Positions 26,202 to 34,671 of a DNA stretch of 64,000 nucleotides are shown here, one piece after another (the first letter of the stretch is position 1; every line of letters begins with the position of its first letter). The position numbers were made by a program, and so were the translations under genes. The notes beneath the pieces are model-generated. The model had not been told where the DNA came from. It worked only from the letters and a program-made list of their open reading frames with translations, and did not search any database. This DNA comes from UMGS1601 sp900553335 (lineage in GTDB: Bacteria > Bacillota > Clostridia > Oscillospirales > Ruminococcaceae): NCBI GenBank assembly GCA_937920725.1, contig CALEUW010000018.1:62001-126000 (forward strand), read 5' to 3'.

Positions 26202-27296
26202 ATGGCTTCAGTATGGAATCACAATATAAACATTTCAATTTTTGGAGAAAGTCATGGACCTGCAATAGGTGTTGTGCTTGATAACATCCCGGCAGGAGAA
26301 TATATTGATACAAACGAGCTTATGCACTTTATGTCAAGAAGAGCACCTAAAAAGAATAAGACTTCTACACAGCGCAGAGAAAGCGATATGCCGCAGATCA
26401 TGTCGGGACTTTTTAACGGAAAGACTACGGGAACGCCGCTTTGTGCGCTTATAAATAATACGGATCAGCATTCAAATGATTATTCTAATCTTTCTCGCCT
26501 TGCACGTCCTGGTCATGCTGATTATACAGGAGCTGTCCGCTATGGAGGCTTTAACGATGTAAGAGGCGGAGGACATTTTTCCGGAAGACTTACAGCTCCT
26601 TTGGTTTTCGCAGGAGCGGTCGCAGGACAGATATTGTCACGCAGAGGAATACATATCGGAGCGCACATTCTTGAAATTCACGGAACAAAGGACAGATCGT
26701 TCGATCCTATCAATACTTCAAGAGAAGAGATTTTAGCGATAAAGGAAAAAGAATTTCCCGTAATTGACGATAAACAGGGAGAAAAAATGGTTGAGGATAT
26801 TGACAAGGCAAGACGCTGCAAGGATTCTGTCGGCGGAATTGTTGAGTGTATTGCGATAAATGTTCCGGCGGGCGTAGGTTCTCCGATTTTTGAGGGACTG
26901 GAAAATTCTATTGCACAGCTTATTTTTGGTATTCCTGCTGTTAAAGGTCTTGAATTCGGAGCGGGATTTAACTGTGCTAAGATGCTCGGAAGCGAGAACA
27001 ACGATGAATTCTATGTTGACGATAATGGTCATGTCGTTACAAGAACGAATTTTCACGGTGGAATTTTAGGCGGAATTTCTTCGGGAATGCCAATAACGTT
27101 AAAGGTTGCGTTTAAGCCTACGCCGTCGATTGCGAAGCCACAGCAGACGGTTGATTATTCGGCTATGAAGAATGAAACATTGGAGATAAAGGGAAGGCAT
27201 GATCCTTGTGTTGTTCCCCGTGCCGTGCCGTGTGTAGAGGCTGCTGTAAACATCGCACTTTTGGGGCATATGCTCGATTACCCTAATTTTAAATAA
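26202..27296 (+). CDS. aroC: Chorismate synthase
   Basis: Converts EPSP to chorismate with reduced FMN. The 364-residue protein begins near ISIFGESHGPAIGVVLD and has the signatures RPGHADYTGAVRYG near residue 105 and GGHFSGRLTAPLV near 127, then GGISSGMPI near 290 and the C-terminal RHDPCVVPRAVP. The start is set to the ATG after TTGGAGGT; the earlier TTG is part of the ribosome site. It completes a trio with DAHP synthase and aroB. The other shikimate steps are not in the window. Confidence 0.97.
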   Translation: MASVWNHNINISIFGESHGPAIGVVLDNIPAGEYIDTNELMHFMSRRAPKKNKTSTQRRESDMPQIMSGLFNGKTTGTPLCALINNTDQHSNDYSNLSRLARPGHADYTGAVRYGGFNDVRGGGHFSGRLTAPLVFAGAVAGQILSRRGIHIGAHILEIHGTKDRSFDPINTSREEILAIKEKEFPVIDDKQGEKMVEDIDKARRCKDSVGGIVECIAINVPAGVGSPIFEGLENSIAQLIFGIPAVKGLEFGAGFNCAKMLGSENNDEFYVDDNGHVVTRTNFHGGILGGISSGMPITLKVAFKPTPSIAKPQQTVDYSAMKNETLEIKGRHDPCVVPRAVPCVEAAVNIALLGHMLDYPNFK

Positions 27297-27304
27297 AGAG
27301 GATA

Positions 27305-27410
27305 GTGTGAAAAAAGCTATTAAGCTTATTTTTCACACGACTATTTGTGACGCAGGCGTCACAAATAGCCTTTATCGCAGACGAGAAATCGTCTTCACGA
27401 ATTTCTCGTC
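27305..27410. repeat. Three tandem strong hairpins between aroC and the DUF4364 gene
   Basis: Hairpin 1 has arms GTGTGAAAAA/TTTTTCACAC (27305-27338). Hairpin 2 has 12-bp arms CTATTTGTGACG/CGTCACAAATAG around CAGG (27341-27368). Hairpin 3 has arms GACGAGAAAT/ATTTCTCGTC (27380-27410). None has a clean T tract, so they are not simple terminators; hairpin 1 is the best candidate for aroC 3' end formation. Confidence 0.75.
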
Positions 27411-27449
27411 GCGTCCTCGGCGGCAAGCGCCTGCGGAATGGAGATTAAA

Positions 27450-28013
27450 ATGGATCACAATTTTGAAAAATATGTAACACCGAATATGCTTAATCTTACT
27501 GATAAATATGCTATAAAGATTTTGCTGTGCTATTTTTTAAAGCAAATAGATCGTCCGATAACTCAAAATCAGCTTACTGAGATTGTGACGGGCGACGGAG
27601 TTATAAATTACTTTTTATATATTGAAGCAATAGATGAGCTTTATGATAACGGACTTTTGTATGTAAATCAGATTGACGGCAGGGATTACGTTGAGATGAG
27701 CGATATTGCAAGACAAACGGCTGATGAGTTTAAGGGAATTGTTCCCAGAAGTTTTCGTGATAAAATTCTTGCCGCAGGACTCAGGTTTTTTGCACGACTT
27801 AAAACGGGCAATGTTAAGTGCGATATAGAGCCGAGAGAAAAAGGTGCAAGCGTGCATTTTTCCTGCATTGACGGTGGAGAAGAGCTTATGGATATAACGC
27901 TTTATGCCCCTGACGCTACACAGGCTGAGTATATGAAGTCTAAGATCATGCAAAACCCATCTGAGTTTTATTCAAAGGTTTTGGATTTTGTGATTGAAAA
28001 CGAGGATAAGTAA
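27450..28013 (+). CDS. DUF4364 family protein
   Basis: A 187-residue cytoplasmic protein that matches the clostridial DUF4364 family: NLTDKYAIKILLCYFLKQID and QNQLTEIVTGDGVINYFLY near the N-terminus look like a winged-helix unit, and the C-terminal half with YAPDATQAEYMKSKIMQNP is a mixed domain. A transcriptional role is suspected for the family but not established. The start is put at the ATG six bases after GGAG, not the ATG at 27438 which overlaps that site. It sits behind three hairpins and upstream of a flavin reductase gene. Confidence 0.82.
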   Translation: MDHNFEKYVTPNMLNLTDKYAIKILLCYFLKQIDRPITQNQLTEIVTGDGVINYFLYIEAIDELYDNGLLYVNQIDGRDYVEMSDIARQTADEFKGIVPRSFRDKILAAGLRFFARLKTGNVKCDIEPREKGASVHFSCIDGGEELMDITLYAPDATQAEYMKSKIMQNPSEFYSKVLDFVIENEDK

Positions 28014-28069
28014 ACAAAAATAAAATAATGCATATTATTTAATGTATTATTTTAAAGGAGGAAACGGAA

Positions 28070-28573
28070 ATGCTAAAAGAAATTGACATAAAATCGGTAG
28101 ATATAAATCCGTTTAAAAAGATAGGTGATGAATGGGCGCTCTTAATGGCGGGGGATAAGGATTCTTATAATTCAATGACTATCAGTTGGGGATACATGGG
28201 GGTTATGTTTAATAAACCCGTATTTTTAACTGTAGTTCGTCCGCAGAGATACACTAAGGAATTTCTTGATAAAAATGAGTACTTTACGATTTCGTTTTTT
28301 GATAAAGAATACAAAAAAACACTTGGTTATTTGGGTTCTAACAGCGGAAGAGATACAGACAAAATGAATGTTGAGGGAATGGATGCAAAGTTTTTGGATA
28401 ACGGAGTATTTTATAAGCAAGCGTCGCTGGTTTTGGTTTGTAAAAAGCTGTTTTCTATGGATCAGTCGAAGGCTGAGTTTTATGATAAAAGTATAAAGCC
28501 GGAAATTTATCCGACAGGTGATTTTCATACGTTTTACACCGGAGAGATAGTAAAAGCGTATGAAAATAAATAA
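28070..28573 (+). CDS. Flavin reductase-like FMN-binding protein
   Basis: A 167-residue protein with the FMN-binding split-barrel pattern: SYNSMTISWGYMGVMFNKPV near residue 32, PQRYTKEFLDKNEYFTISFF near 59, and the substrate-side segment LGSNSGRDTDKM near 88. Proteins of this family reduce flavins or act as small flavoprotein oxidoreductases; the partner is unknown. AAAGGAGG precedes the ATG. It lies 56 bp behind the DUF4364 gene, likely in the same transcript; a new promoter starts right after it. Confidence 0.85.
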   Translation: MLKEIDIKSVDINPFKKIGDEWALLMAGDKDSYNSMTISWGYMGVMFNKPVFLTVVRPQRYTKEFLDKNEYFTISFFDKEYKKTLGYLGSNSGRDTDKMNVEGMDAKFLDNGVFYKQASLVLVCKKLFSMDQSKAEFYDKSIKPEIYPTGDFHTFYTGEIVKAYENK

Positions 28574-28598
28574 TTGTACGAAAATTTGTATTGTTATC

Positions 28599-28627
28599 TT
28601 GAAAATGAAAAAATAATGTGATAAAAT
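28599..28627 (+). promoter_or_regulatory. Promoter of the L,D-transpeptidase gene
   Basis: TTGAAA (28599-28604) and TAAAAT (28622-28627) are 17 bp apart, 49 bp before the chosen start. Confidence 0.75.
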
Positions 28628-28675
28628 AGATAAAAGGATATTCGGAACAACAAAATGAAAGAAAGGGAATGCCTG

Positions 28676-30505
28676 ATGAGTGATAATTTTAAAGATACAG
28701 GCGATATTGAAGAGATCATCGCACAGGTGAACAAGCTTAAGAAAGAGAAAGAGCAAATGTTTGGAAACCATGAAAAGGATGCGGAATCGGCAGCTAACAG
28801 CATTGCTGAGAGAAACAGTTTAACTGAGCGTACACGTGACAGCAAGTCACAGATGGCGGAGCTGATAGCGGGTTCACTCATTGAGAAGGAAGAGGGCGGA
28901 TCAGAGGATTTGCCGAATAACGAGAATTTAAATGACAGCGTCAAAAAGTCTTATGACGAAAGCTCTGACAAAATAGCAGATGAAGATGATGCCGAAGAAT
29001 TTGTACTTGATGAAAAGTCAGTAAACAAAAAACAAAAGGTTCACAAAAAGAAGAAAAAAACCGCAGTAATGTTTATTATAGGAATTATTATAATTCTTTT
29101 AGCAGGAGCATATGTTACCGGCCTTTTGATGACAAAGGATAAGTTTTTGCCGAATACTTATATAAACGGAGTAAACGTTTCGGGAATGACGGCAGAGCAA
29201 GCTGTAGAAACTATTGAAGAGCTTGGAAATCAACTTGACAAGTTAGTTTTCTTAAAAAATGACGGAAGCTCGGTTACTATTCCATATGAGCGGTTCGGTT
29301 ATGAGTTTAACACTAAGTCTATAGTTGAGAATTCTATTTCGGATGTAGATGAGTATCTTTACTTTCTAAACTTTTTTAAAAAGACCAAGATAAGTGACGA
29401 AATAACAGGAAGCTATGATAAAAGTAAGCTCGAGGAAGAAATAGGTAATGCAAGCTTTGGTACAAAACAGCCTACTAATGCAAAGATCGTCAAGGGAAGC
29501 AACGGCAGATTTACTATTACAAAAGAGCAGGAAGGAACTGTCGTTGATAAAGCTAAGGTTTTAGAGGCTGCTATAAAGGCGATTGATGAGGGAAAGGAAG
29601 AGGTCGATCTTAAAGAATCGGGATGCTATAACCAACCTAAGATTACAAGTAAAGACCTTGAACCTCAGCTTGAAAAGCTTAATAAAATATTTGATGTTGT
29701 TATAGAGCTGGATTTTGATTATACAACTGAAAAAATATCCTACGATACAATTGAAAATGCAATAACCGTTAAAGATGATGGAACGTATACCGTTGATCAG
29801 GAGGTTATTTGGTCTTGGGTTGAAACGTTAAGAGAAAAGTATGATACCCTTCATAAAACAAGGAAGTTTAAATCTACTCTTCAGGGAGAAATTGAAATAA
29901 ATTCCGAGGATGATTACTTCAAAAAGAAGGATGCTATTTTCGGATATATGATTGATTCTGATGAAACGGCTAAAGCAATTGCCGAAGCATTTAAGACAGG
30001 GGAAAGCACTAAGCTTGAGCCGATTTATTATCACAACGGAGGATACTATTACGATACAATGGGACAGGTGAAGCATGATAAAAGTGATGAAGCTTCTGTT
30101 ATCACTGACCTATCCCGATTAAACTCGTATATAGAGGTCGATCTTACAAACCAGCAGCTTTGGTATTATAAAGACGGCAAAAAGGTTTTTGAGTGTGGAA
30201 TTGTATCTGGGCTTCCGACTCCTGAAAGAAAGACTTATCCGGGAATTTACCAGCTTTGGATGAAAGAAACAAATAAGACAATGAAAGGTGAAACAAGCGA
30301 GGGAAAATATGAATCTAAATGCAGCTTTTGGAATTATATTTCCGTAAGAAGTGTTGGAATCCATGATGCCACATGGCAATCTTCCTTCGGTGGTGACAGA
30401 TATACATGGGCAGGTTCGCATGGATGCGTTGGAGTTTCATATGATTCTGCTAAGTATGTTTATGACAGTATTCCTATCGGAACGGTTGTTATAATGTATT
30501 ATTAA
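28676..30505 (+). CDS. Membrane-anchored L,D-transpeptidase (YkuD) with peptidoglycan-binding domain
   Basis: A 609-residue cell-wall enzyme. A long acidic cytoplasmic N-terminus (about 120 residues) precedes a single membrane segment (VMFIIGIIIILLAGAYVTG), then one or two PG-binding domains of the type found with YkuD, and the catalytic YkuD domain at the end (about residues 480-609). The active site SHGCVGVSY holds the catalytic Cys, with the upstream His in SVGIHDATW. It should make 3-3 crosslinks or attach proteins to peptidoglycan. Start chosen at the ATG seven bases after AAAGGGA; an earlier ATG at 28655 lies upstream of that site. Confidence 0.92.
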   Translation: MSDNFKDTGDIEEIIAQVNKLKKEKEQMFGNHEKDAESAANSIAERNSLTERTRDSKSQMAELIAGSLIEKEEGGSEDLPNNENLNDSVKKSYDESSDKIADEDDAEEFVLDEKSVNKKQKVHKKKKKTAVMFIIGIIIILLAGAYVTGLLMTKDKFLPNTYINGVNVSGMTAEQAVETIEELGNQLDKLVFLKNDGSSVTIPYERFGYEFNTKSIVENSISDVDEYLYFLNFFKKTKISDEITGSYDKSKLEEEIGNASFGTKQPTNAKIVKGSNGRFTITKEQEGTVVDKAKVLEAAIKAIDEGKEEVDLKESGCYNQPKITSKDLEPQLEKLNKIFDVVIELDFDYTTEKISYDTIENAITVKDDGTYTVDQEVIWSWVETLREKYDTLHKTRKFKSTLQGEIEINSEDDYFKKKDAIFGYMIDSDETAKAIAEAFKTGESTKLEPIYYHNGGYYYDTMGQVKHDKSDEASVITDLSRLNSYIEVDLTNQQLWYYKDGKKVFECGIVSGLPTPERKTYPGIYQLWMKETNKTMKGETSEGKYESKCSFWNYISVRSVGIHDATWQSSFGGDRYTWAGSHGCVGVSYDSAKYVYDSIPIGTVVIMYY

Positions 30506-30524
30506 TTTATAACATAAATAATGT

Positions 30525-30551
30525 CCGCCGCCTATAATGGCGGCGGTTTTG
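30525..30551 (+). terminator. Terminator of the L,D-transpeptidase gene
   Basis: A perfect 8-bp GC-only stem, CCGCCGCC/GGCGGCGG, with loop TATAAT, followed by TTTTG. Confidence 0.92.
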
Positions 30552-30555
30552 ATTC

Positions 30556-30650
30556 AGCTTTCAGGTGGAAAATGTAATTTTTCACTGAAATCCTAAGGGA
30601 CTGTAACGCCCCATTTATATTTGAATGACGGGCAATGTCCCTTATTGAAG
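30556..30650. repeat. Dispersed modular hairpin repeat, copy 4
   Basis: It has the hairpin TTTCAGGTGGA against TTTTTCACTGAAA, the segment CTGAAATCCTAAGGGACTG that resembles copy 1, and the end module TTGAATGACGGGCAATGTCC with CTTATTGAAG. It lies between the terminators of two convergent transcripts, so here it is not a leader. Confidence 0.7.
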
Positions 30651-30664
30651 TACAAAATTTAAAA

Positions 30665-30700
30665 CCTCCTATGAAGTTTGAGCTGCATAGGAGGCTTTTT
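30665..30700. terminator. Bidirectional terminator after dpaB
   Basis: A 9-bp stem, CCTCCTATG/CATAGGAGG, with TTTTTT on the plus side and TTTTAAATTTT when read leftward from dpaB. Confidence 0.85.
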
Positions 30701-30708
30701 TGTTATGG

Positions 30709-31308
30709 TTAATCGGTTTTTCGTTTGTACAGTACCGGCTGAGCCTGAACACCGTTCATAGCGTCTACTATCGCCTGAGGTATAAGCTCAAATCTTGCTA
30801 CAATAGATTTTGGTTTATTTATATAATCATCCTGAGTATACGGAACGAAATAATAGTTTTTATAGTTTTGAAGTGTTCCGATGTTTTTAGCGGCAGCTCC
30901 TAATGCGTCGTTTGTAGATACGGCGATCAGTACAGGTTTGTTATTTCTGAGGTGCGATTTTACAGCCATAGTAACAGGAGTATCAGTTATTCCTACGCTA
31001 AGCTTTGCCAGAGTATTTGCGGTGCAGGGCGCTACAACGATAATATCAAACAGATTTTTAGGACCTATGGGTTCTGCGTCTTCTATTGTTTTTATCACTT
31101 TACGATTTGTTAGATATTCAAGATAGTTGATATTATCCGCTGCTTTTCCGAATCGAGTGTCAATACTTGCTGCGTTAAACGACATTATCGGAACTACCCA
31201 CGCCTTTGTAGAAATAAGCTGTGAAAGCGTTTCAAAGGATTTTGAGAAGGTGCAGAATGACCCGGTTATGCAGTAGCCGATCCTGAGTCCTTCAAGAGTT
31301 TCCGTCAT
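30709..31308 (-). CDS. dpaB: Dipicolinate synthase subunit B
   Basis: Flavoprotein-like subunit that with DpaA makes dipicolinic acid for the spore core. The 199 residues begin MTETLEGLRIGYCITGSFCT, have SFNAASIDTRFGKAAD near residue 43 and the flavoprotein segment DIIVVAPCTANTLAKLS near 88, all typical of SpoVFB. The start is the ATG behind AAGGAGGTG, which itself lies inside dpaA; the two genes are one base apart, giving translational coupling. A bidirectional terminator follows. It shows the organism forms endospores. Confidence 0.95.
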   Translation of the reverse strand: MTETLEGLRIGYCITGSFCTFSKSFETLSQLISTKAWVVPIMSFNAASIDTRFGKAADNINYLEYLTNRKVIKTIEDAEPIGPKNLFDIIVVAPCTANTLAKLSVGITDTPVTMAVKSHLRNNKPVLIAVSTNDALGAAAKNIGTLQNYKNYYFVPYTQDDYINKPKSIVARFELIPQAIVDAMNGVQAQPVLYKRKTD

Positions 31309-31309
31309 A

Positions 31310-32179
31310 TCAGACACCTCCTTTTTTAAGATCTGCAACGATCGTTCTTCCTATGATTTCTCCGCTGGTGACAGGGGCGACTTTACCGGGAAGGGATAAT
31401 GCCCATATCACATTAAGACCTCTTTGCTTTGCATACTCTAGATCTACTCCGCCGGGTTTTGAAGCAAGATCAATTATAAGGGCGTCCTTTTTAATCTTTT
31501 GAAGTTTTTCTTTTCCGAGAACCATACAAGGCACAGTATTTATTATAATATCGCAGTCGAAAAGCTTTTTGTCGTCAAATTCAAAAGCAGTGAGATTTTT
31601 ATTTCTTGCTTGAGTTCGTTTTTCCTTTTTTCTGTCAAAGATATATACATCTGAACCGGCGTTTCTGAATAAAGAAGCGGTTGTTGCTCCAACACGTCCA
31701 TATCCCAGAACAGCGGTTTTTGCACCGTACAAGACAAACGGCGTTTCTTCAAGCGCAATCATAAGCGCTCCTTCAGCTGTGGGAATGGTGTTTTCTAAAA
31801 TAAATCTTTCGTCTTTAAGATAATCGGATACATAAAAGCCTAATGACGAAAGCTTTTCCAAAAGATTTCCAGGGATATTTCCTCCATAGATTTTTGCGCC
31901 CTCGCTTAAATACTTTATAATCTCATCAATATACAGATTTTTATCAAAAAATGGTGTGTTGACCGTAACTCCGTCATTGGTTGTTACGGGCGGAAGAATA
32001 AGTATATCTGTTTTTTCGTTGAGATCAGCTATATCCTCTAAAATGGTTATTTCATCAAAACTAAGCGTTTGATTAAAACCGATAGTATAAATTTTATCAA
32101 AGTGCTTTAATAGGAATCTTGCAAGATATGTCTGTCGGTAGTCGCCTCCCGCAATTAAAATCTTGTTTTTTCTGTTCAT
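31310..32179 (-). CDS. dpaA: Dipicolinate synthase subunit A
   Basis: Subunit A, an NAD(P)-binding Rossmann protein of 289 residues, acting on the dihydrodipicolinate product of lysine synthesis. The nucleotide-binding motif is VLGYGRVGATTASLFRNAGS near residue 157, and IIDLASKPGGVDLEYA near 232 and ALSLPGKVAPVTSGEII near 257 are family signatures. AAGGAGGAGAG precedes the ATG. In B. subtilis the operon is read in the mother cell by sigma-K; a sigma-K-like sequence is present upstream here. The genes dapA, asd and lysC are not nearby. Confidence 0.95.
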   Translation of the reverse strand: MNRKNKILIAGGDYRQTYLARFLLKHFDKIYTIGFNQTLSFDEITILEDIADLNEKTDILILPPVTTNDGVTVNTPFFDKNLYIDEIIKYLSEGAKIYGGNIPGNLLEKLSSLGFYVSDYLKDERFILENTIPTAEGALMIALEETPFVLYGAKTAVLGYGRVGATTASLFRNAGSDVYIFDRKKEKRTQARNKNLTAFEFDDKKLFDCDIIINTVPCMVLGKEKLQKIKKDALIIDLASKPGGVDLEYAKQRGLNVIWALSLPGKVAPVTSGEIIGRTIVADLKKGGV

Positions 32180-32256
32180 ATGTTTCTCTCCTCCTTGCCA
32201 CAGGACTTATTTTAAAAGTTTGCACCATAGTAATGCACAATAAAAAATATATATTT

Positions 32257-32283
32257 CATTATATGCCGAAATACTTTGGAGGT
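32257..32283 (-). promoter_or_regulatory. Candidate sigma-K promoter of dpaAB
   Basis: On the minus strand an AC (32282-32283) is 16 bp before CATATAATG (32257-32265), close to the sigma-K pattern AC-16/17-CATANNNTA. No good sigma-A promoter is seen here. The call depends mainly on gene identity. Confidence 0.4.
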
Positions 32284-32297
32284 GATTGCATAAGTAC

Positions 32298-32326
32298 TTG
32301 TAAAAAGCAATAAAATGTGGTAATAT
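32298..32326 (+). promoter_or_regulatory. Promoter of the nucleoside kinase gene
   Basis: TTGTAA (32298-32303) and an extended -10 TGGTAATAT (TAATAT at 32321-32326) are 17 bp apart. It faces away from dpaA; the two promoters share a 220-bp divergent region. Confidence 0.65.
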
Positions 32327-32402
32327 AATAATATGGCATTGTGCATTTAATTCATAGTGCTTTATAAGCCTGCCGTTTTGTGGGTAAAAGGAGATTATAA
32401 AG

Positions 32403-33308
32403 ATGAACACGGTATATCTTGGACATATAAACAGGCAGACAGAAAATAATTCAAACGAATATATTAAAGAATGTGAAAAGCAGTATAACGATCAGATACA
32501 AAAAATTGCAGAAGAAATAAAATACGACTATAAATCAAGACCTGTAATTTTACTTTCAGGTCCGTCCGGTTCGGGAAAAACGACTACTGCTTTAAAACTT
32601 GAAGCGATTCTAGACAGCGTAGGGCTTGAAACACATACGATTTCTATGGATAATTATTTTACTCCGCTTAAGCTTAAAGCGGGAGTAGATCTTGAATCGC
32701 CTGAAAGAATGGATATCGAGCTTTTACAGAGCCATATCGTCAAAATCGCAAATTGTGAAGAGGTCAGTATTCCTATTTTCAATTTTAAAACTCAGTTAAT
32801 TAGAGGATTTAAGCCGCTTAAAAGAAAACAAAATGAGCTTATTATTTTAGAAGGTATTCATGCTTTGAATCCTGACGTAACGGGATATAACAGCGATGTT
32901 ACGCAGAGGATTTTTGTCAACGTCGAAAAAAGTGTGACAGACGACAGCGGTAATACACTTGATTCGCCTAAGATAAGGCTTATTCGCCGTTTGGTCAGGG
33001 ATTTTTATTATAGAGGAAGAAGCTTTTTTGATACGGTAAATAGTTTTGCAAGCGTTGAAAAAGGTTCAGAAAATTATGTGATTCCTTATAAAAAACGTGC
33101 AGACTTTTTGATTGATTCGTTTATACCGTATGAAATATGTGCTTTTAAAAATGTAGTTTTAAAGGGATTTAATGGTGACAAAGAAGAAAATCACCTTATT
33201 CAAAGTATTTGCGGTTTTTTGAAAAAGGCAGGAAGCTTTAATGAAGCGGACATTCCCGAGGATTCTATTCTGCGTGAATTTATCGGAGGAAGTATATTTG
33301 GTTACTGA
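32403..33308 (+). CDS. Uridine kinase-like nucleoside kinase
   Basis: A 301-residue P-loop kinase of the uridine kinase/phosphoribulokinase family. Walker A is LSGPSGSGKTTTALKLE near residue 50, then SMDNYFTPLK (substrate Asp) near 80, Walker-B-like ELIILEGIHALNP near 144, and the lid RRLVRDFYYRGRSFFDTV near 195. In many Clostridia the homologue is a longer protein with an N-terminal TGS-type domain; this one has only a short N-terminal extension. It likely phosphorylates uridine or a related nucleoside. AAAAGGAGA precedes the ATG. It is followed 14 bp later by rpe. Confidence 0.85.
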   Translation: MNTVYLGHINRQTENNSNEYIKECEKQYNDQIQKIAEEIKYDYKSRPVILLSGPSGSGKTTTALKLEAILDSVGLETHTISMDNYFTPLKLKAGVDLESPERMDIELLQSHIVKIANCEEVSIPIFNFKTQLIRGFKPLKRKQNELIILEGIHALNPDVTGYNSDVTQRIFVNVEKSVTDDSGNTLDSPKIRLIRRLVRDFYYRGRSFFDTVNSFASVEKGSENYVIPYKKRADFLIDSFIPYEICAFKNVVLKGFNGDKEENHLIQSICGFLKKAGSFNEADIPEDSILREFIGGSIFGY

Positions 33309-33322
33309 AAGGAAGAATTTTA

Positions 33323-33982
33323 ATGCCTATTGAAGTAAGTGCATCAATTTTAGGGTGTGATCTTTCAAACATTGAAAGTGAAATCAAGCGTGCTAAAATA
33401 AACGGAGCGGATTATATACATTTTGATGTGATGGACGGGGTATTTGTAAACAATATAAGCTTTGGTATTCCCGTTTTAAAAAGTGTAAAAAAGAAATCAG
33501 AGCTTCCTTTTGACGTTCATCTTATGATAGCTAATCCCGAAAAGTATATCAAGCGCTTTATCGATGCAGGGGCTGATAATATAACCTTTCATTTAGAGGC
33601 GACAGAAAATCCGGAGGAATGCATAAAAATATGTAAAGAAAACGGTATAAGCGCAGGCGTTTCGGTAAAACCTGCAACGTCTGTAAAGGAAGTTTTTCCG
33701 TATCTTGAGTATGTAGATATGGTGCTTATTATGACTGTAGAGCCGGGCTTCGGCGGACAGGGATTTATGACAGAAACGATAGAAAAAATAAAAGAAACGA
33801 GCGATAAAATAAAAACTTTGAACTTGAGTACAGTTATTCAGGTTGACGGCGGAATAAACGAAAAAACCGCACCGTTAGCTGTGGGGAGCGGTGCGACTAA
33901 TTTAGTTGCCGGTACATATCTTTTCGGTTCAGATAATATGTCTTTGGCGATAGACAAGCTCAAGGCTTTAAATTACGCTTAA
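33323..33982 (+). CDS. rpe: Ribulose-phosphate 3-epimerase
   Basis: Interconverts ribulose 5-phosphate and xylulose 5-phosphate in the pentose phosphate pathway. The 219-residue TIM barrel shows SASILGCDLSNIESEI at the start, HFDVMDGVFVNNISFG near residue 33 (metal-binding His and Asp), DVHLMIANP near 69, MTVEPGFGGQGF near 140 and VDGGINEKTAPL near 176. GAAAGGAAG precedes the ATG, 14 bp after the kinase stop. Its last 15 bases overlap the 3' end of mecA on the other strand. Confidence 0.96.
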   Translation: MPIEVSASILGCDLSNIESEIKRAKINGADYIHFDVMDGVFVNNISFGIPVLKSVKKKSELPFDVHLMIANPEKYIKRFIDAGADNITFHLEATENPEECIKICKENGISAGVSVKPATSVKEVFPYLEYVDMVLIMTVEPGFGGQGFMTETIEKIKETSDKIKTLNLSTVIQVDGGINEKTAPLAVGSGATNLVAGTYLFGSDNMSLAIDKLKALNYA

Positions 33983-34528
33983 TACTTTTTCTATTGCGCA
34001 GCTTTCGCAAAGAAGCTTGTAATGCTCTTTTGTGAACAGTATGTCGCTTATCTGCGATGAGCCTCGATAAACAGATATAAGCCGATCCAACGCTTTAAAG
34101 TGTTCGTCGGCTTTTTCTATTTTTAAAATGAGTCTGTAATCCCCGGAATAGTAAAGCTCAGAGAGTATATTTCTTAAATCAATTTTTTTTAGAGCTGAGG
34201 ATATTTCGCAAAGCTTTTTGAAATCAAGCGAAAATACTACATTGATGCTTAGATCATCTGTAATACTTTTACTGCCCGCAAGGGATTCGTTTGAGCAGAT
34301 GTAGACTACGCATCCGCCTATAGCGTCCTCAAATATTTCAACAAAAAGCTTCTTTCTCGCTATTTTTGTATTCATGGATTTTTCAATTATATCTATAAGG
34401 CTTGAAATAAACCTTTTTGCGTTTTCGTCTTTTTTATCGAATATTTCAAACTCAGGATCCATTCTGATCATATCCTGCCTTGTCAGCATCACCTTGAAAG
34501 TGTATCTTGAAAGCTGCGAAATTCTCAA
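33968..34528 (-). CDS. mecA: MecA-type adaptor protein for ClpC
   Basis: A 186-residue MecA family protein (PF05389). The N-terminal domain begins MRISQLSRYTFKVMLTRQD and would bind substrates; the C-terminal domain (after about residue 95, with the segment KKLCEISSALKKID) would dock ClpC. In B. subtilis MecA delivers ComK and other proteins to ClpCP; the target here is unknown. It starts with TTG seven bases after GAGGTG. The 3' end overlaps rpe by 15 bp in convergent orientation. The matching ClpC is at the window start. Confidence 0.88.
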   Translation of the reverse strand: MRISQLSRYTFKVMLTRQDMIRMDPEFEIFDKKDENAKRFISSLIDIIEKSMNTKIARKKLFVEIFEDAIGGCVVYICSNESLAGSKSITDDLSINVVFSLDFKKLCEISSALKKIDLRNILSELYYSGDYRLILKIEKADEHFKALDRLISVYRGSSQISDILFTKEHYKLLCESCAIEKVLSVI

Positions 34529-34671
34529 ATCTACTCACCTCAAAATATATTATGAAATACCGAAAAATAAGGTTCGAAAATAATTCTTAATGCGCAATTA
34601 ATTCGGAGAGCGAAATGCGAAATTAATTTCAGAAGTACAAATATACTCATTACGCATTTTTAATTAAATTG

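Noticed and set aside
27305..27410. CRISPR array
   Set aside because: The three hairpins differ in sequence and spacing and do not form direct repeats with spacers; no cas genes are present.
28226..28771. Minus-strand open frame of 181 codons over the flavin reductase gene end
   Set aside because: Antisense to a clear gene and to the promoter of the L,D-transpeptidase gene; no ribosome site.
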